Shown piece after piece: positions 61,530 through 64,000 of a stretch of DNA of 64,000 nt. The DNA comes from Bacteroidota bacterium. Lineage in GTDB: Bacteria > Bacteroidota > Bacteroidia > UKL13-3. Both the position numbers and the translations under genes were made by a program. The stretch covers positions 124,001-188,000 of the forward strand of contig JAZKBU010000003.1 of assembly GCA_040388375.1 (NCBI GenBank), read 5' to 3'. Numbering within the stretch: position 1 is the first letter of the stretch; each line of letters opens with the position of its first letter. The notes under the pieces were generated by a model that saw nothing but the letters and a program-made list of their open reading frames with translations, did no database searches and was not told where the DNA came from.

Positions 61530-62087
61530 GTGAGCATAAAACAGACAGAAACATATAACCTAAAGCATTTATCAAAGCAGGATTTTATTGCTGAAATCTA
61601 TAACAGGTATGGTAAAAAATTGTATGCTTATGCTATTCAAACATGGAACTTAGAAGAAGATAGTGCTTGGGATTTAATCTATAAAACACTTTATAAAGTA
61701 ATCGATTCATATAACAATTATACATTTGATACCGAAGAAAAATTTGCCTCCTTTATATTTAAAATATTTATCAATTACCTAAGAAATCACTACAGGGATA
61801 ATAAACACCTGGTTGATTTTTCAGTAACTGGCGATATAGCCGATGCCGAATTAATGAGCAATGCAGTTGAAAATGATAATTCAAACTCCATTAATTTAAA
61901 ATTAAATCTGTTGAACGAAGAATTAACCAAGTTGGAAGACTGGCAACGAATGCTTTTACTGATGAGAAGCGAGGGCAAAACCTATGCTGAAATAGCTACC
62001 TATATGGATAAGCCCGAACACCAGTTAAAAGTTTACTACCAAAGACTAAAAGAAAAAATAAGCAAACGACTTTATGAGCACTTTTAA
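61530..62087 (+). CDS. ECF-type RNA polymerase sigma factor
   Basis: A 185-residue sigma-70 family protein starting at GTG (no earlier ATG). Region 2 is seen in FIAEIYNRYGKKLYAYAIQ, DLIYKTLYKVIDSY and FIFKIFINYLRNHYRD. A linker rich in Asn and Glu follows, then region 4 with LLMRSEGKTYAEIATYMDKPEHQLKVYYQRLKEKI. It directs transcription of an unknown regulon. The next gene overlaps it by 14 bases and encodes a membrane protein that is likely its regulator. A TACCCTTTTG element near 61485 could be a degenerate -7 box. Confidence 0.87.
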   Translation: MSIKQTETYNLKHLSKQDFIAEIYNRYGKKLYAYAIQTWNLEEDSAWDLIYKTLYKVIDSYNNYTFDTEEKFASFIFKIFINYLRNHYRDNKHLVDFSVTGDIADAELMSNAVENDNSNSINLKLNLLNEELTKLEDWQRMLLLMRSEGKTYAEIATYMDKPEHQLKVYYQRLKEKISKRLYEHF

Positions 62088-63855
62088 TATACCTATAACA
62101 GACCAAGAGCTCCGAATGCTTCTAAAGAAAAATATTTTGGAAGGAAACATGGATGATGCTTTAATAAATGACCTTATAACTATGGAATCAAAAATGGTAT
62201 TTGCAAATAGTTCCGTTATTGTTATACCCAATAACAAAGAACAAAACGTATTAAATAAATTAAACAAGAGCCTGACAAAAGGTGTTGGTTTCTGGTGGCC
62301 CATTGCAACCATTGCAGTTGTTTTAGCTCTATCACTTTTAGTATGGTTTAAATTTACTACGAGCAATCAATCAGCAGCAATGGCTGCAAACCAACCAAAC
62401 AATGCTTATGAAAAAGACTATACACCCAATACCATTATCAATACAAGCGATAGTACATTGGTTGAAAAGCCAGAAAACGAAACTTTAAGACCAAAAGAAA
62501 TAGATACAAATACACAAGTTACCGGGGAGAGAATAATTCAAAACATACCCTTATGGCCCAACTCATTTACAGCACCCTTAGATAGTATAAAAAGTAACAA
62601 TATCGTTGATTATAAATCCCTTGCAGGCATAATAGTAAGCGAAAACAAGTTTACTGTAGATACACTGTTTAATGGCATAAAAAGTTTGTATATAAAAAGT
62701 AGTTATTGCAAAATAGATATTAAGCCAAACAATACAGAAACACTTTTATTAAAAGGCGAGATGGAATTTAAATCAAAAGGAATAGTTATAAATAAACCCC
62801 AATACCAAATTATTATTAAAAAAACCGATACCCTTTTACAAGTAACAATTGAAGGCGGTAAATCAAGTATAGTTTTAGGCGGAATGGTAGATATAACAGG
62901 TTTCTTAAATTTTGATGTGCCGCAAAACATTAACGTAAAAATAGACAATACCAGCTCAGATATACTGCTGACCAAATTAAAAGGACAAATGAAAATAAAT
63001 AACGATTATGGAAATGTACAAGCTACAGATATGCAATCAAACATGATACTTAAAGTACAGTCAGGCAATACCATTTTAAAAGCAATAGAAGGCAATATTA
63101 CTACCGACTGTAATTATGGCAATCAAACATTAACCAATATAAAAGGCCATGTAAGTATGAAAAACAATTCAAGCGATATTGCATTGGCTAATATAAAAGG
63201 TAACACCTTAATCAGTTCCAGCTATGGCAATATTCATATTGATAGTTTAACAGGAAAATTAAAAATAAAACTCGCATCAGGTAATATAACCACCAGTCAT
63301 ATAAATGGCGATTCAGTTGATATAAACAACAGCTATGGCAATATTGTATTAAGCCATGTAGAGGCGGCTGTTAAAGCCAATAATATTTCAGGCAATACTC
63401 ATTTTAACTATGTAAAAGGAAACGTAAAATTAAGTTCATCATATGGTAAACAAAAATTAGCAAACATAACAGGCAGTATTATCAGTAAAGGTGTTTCAAC
63501 CGAAGTAGAACTGGAGAAAATAGAAGGCGATTTAAACATAACTACCAGTTATGGTGATATAACAGCCAGTAACTGTAAAGGAGCAGTAGCCATGAATGTA
63601 ACAAGTGGCAACATTTCAGGAAAAAACATAACACTTACCAATAATATGTTATTGAATAACACCTATGGTAATATAAAAATGCAACTTACCAATACAGACA
63701 GTGACTTGAGTTACGATTTAGTAAATAGCTATGGTACTATAAAATTAGCCAAAGGTGATAATAATATTAAGAAAACAGATGGCTCATTAAAGATAACAAA
63801 AGGAGCTATACAAATAAAAGCAGTTACCACCTCAGGTAACCAATTGTTTGAATAA
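62074..63855 (+). CDS. Membrane protein with beta-solenoid (DUF4097-like) ectodomain, probable anti-sigma factor
   Basis: A 593-residue protein. Residues 1-70 are a cytoplasmic region of helical character (DQELRMLLKKNILEG, DDALINDLI), as in anti-sigma domains. One membrane segment follows (GFWWPIATIAVVLALSLLVWF, about 70-92), then a Ser/Thr/Asn-rich linker and a long repetitive domain (about 280-560). In that domain SYGNI and SGNI motifs alternate about every 20 residues, a pattern typical of DUF4097 right-handed beta-helices. The 14-base overlap with the sigma factor gene points to a sigma/anti-sigma pair with the ladder as an envelope sensor. This is inference; no zinc-finger anti-sigma motif is seen. 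Confidence 0.78.
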   Translation: MSTFNIPITDQELRMLLKKNILEGNMDDALINDLITMESKMVFANSSVIVIPNNKEQNVLNKLNKSLTKGVGFWWPIATIAVVLALSLLVWFKFTTSNQSAAMAANQPNNAYEKDYTPNTIINTSDSTLVEKPENETLRPKEIDTNTQVTGERIIQNIPLWPNSFTAPLDSIKSNNIVDYKSLAGIIVSENKFTVDTLFNGIKSLYIKSSYCKIDIKPNNTETLLLKGEMEFKSKGIVINKPQYQIIIKKTDTLLQVTIEGGKSSIVLGGMVDITGFLNFDVPQNINVKIDNTSSDILLTKLKGQMKINNDYGNVQATDMQSNMILKVQSGNTILKAIEGNITTDCNYGNQTLTNIKGHVSMKNNSSDIALANIKGNTLISSSYGNIHIDSLTGKLKIKLASGNITTSHINGDSVDINNSYGNIVLSHVEAAVKANNISGNTHFNYVKGNVKLSSSYGKQKLANITGSIISKGVSTEVELEKIEGDLNITTSYGDITASNCKGAVAMNVTSGNISGKNITLTNNMLLNNTYGNIKMQLTNTDSDLSYDLVNSYGTIKLAKGDNNIKKTDGSLKITKGAIQIKAVTTSGNQLFE

Positions 63856-63858
63856 CTG

Positions 63859-64000
63859 TTATACCAGTTCAGTAAATAATTTACTTAATAAAGGTTCTGC
63901 TTTATTGGCCGCAGCAATAATTTTTTCTAAGCTAACAGGCTTTAAAGTTTCAGGAAATCCTAAGTCAGTTATAACCGAAATAGTACAAACAGGTATACGC
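63859..64000 (-). CDS. Purine nucleoside phosphorylase, 3' end (partial)
   Basis: Minus-strand frame open to the right edge, giving the last 46 residues: RIPVCTISVITDLGFPETLK... then VSLEKIIAAANKAEPLLSKLF. The VITDLG and KIIAAANKAEP segments match the C-terminus of inosine/guanosine-specific purine nucleoside phosphorylases, which cleave purine nucleosides with phosphate. Only four bases separate its stop from that of the convergent beta-solenoid gene. Most of the gene, including the start, is outside the window. Confidence 0.8.
   Translation of the reverse strand, partial: RIPVCTISVITDLGFPETLKPVSLEKIIAAANKAEPLLSKLFTELV

Overview
The window looks like a chromosomal segment of a free-living member of the Bacteroidota. 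The evidence is AT-rich DNA, no clear Shine-Dalgarno sites, promoters of the TAnnTTTG type, several proteins ending in a type IX secretion (T9SS) type A sorting domain, and families largely typical of the phylum (DUF2851, DUF1207, PorT-like beta-barrels, a GreA/GreB-like protein, a CarboxypepD_reg TonB receptor). I cannot name a genus. I saw no rRNA, tRNA, CRISPR array, insertion sequence or phage gene.

Layout. 1-1.7 kb: end of a MacB-like permease and its MacA/HlyD-like adaptor. 1.7-10.1 kb: dgkA, an outer-membrane protein, pyrF, a DUF2851 pair, a secreted endonuclease I with a T9SS tail, a GreA/GreB-like factor and a fatty acid desaturase. 10.2-21.1 kb: pdxA, an SBBP-repeat T9SS protein, rpe, two outer-membrane-type proteins, mtaB, a peroxiredoxin, an SH3-NlpC/P60 protein, an orphan Hpt protein, rpmA-rplU and an alpha/beta hydrolase. 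21.2-26.0 kb: lon (behind a striking -24/-12-like palindrome), a DUF2147 protein, a DPM1-like glycosyltransferase and frr. 26.1-31.7 kb: a tight four-gene run of a GT51 transglycosylase without transpeptidase, two polytopic membrane proteins (one DUF2079) and a methyltransferase, which may assemble or modify an envelope glycan. 31.7-40.5 kb: an APC permease, a small membrane protein, an FAD oxidoreductase, a sulfatase, feoB-feoA and a diheme lipoprotein cytochrome c.

40.9-54 kb is the accessory-looking part. Two giant T9SS surface proteins (about 1740 and 1732 aa) are built from repeating FN3-FN3-jelly-roll units. They lie in direct orientation and share long collinear homology, including a 290-nt stretch without a mismatch. 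Between them sit an antisense arylsulfotransferase-like secreted protein and a possibly broken small ORF pair. 54-64 kb: a TonB-dependent receptor, a DUF2279/DUF1207 pair, a membrane pyrophosphatase carrying an unusual Cys/Met/His-rich C-terminal tail, an ECF sigma factor overlapping a membrane protein with a beta-solenoid ectodomain (probable anti-sigma/sensor), and the 3' end of a purine nucleoside phosphorylase gene running off the right edge.

Best candidates for something new are the metal-binding-like tail on the pyrophosphatase, the sigma factor/beta-solenoid pair, the lon promoter palindrome, the GT51-DUF2079-methyltransferase cassette and the duplicated T9SS giants. All functional statements come from reading the sequence without database searches.
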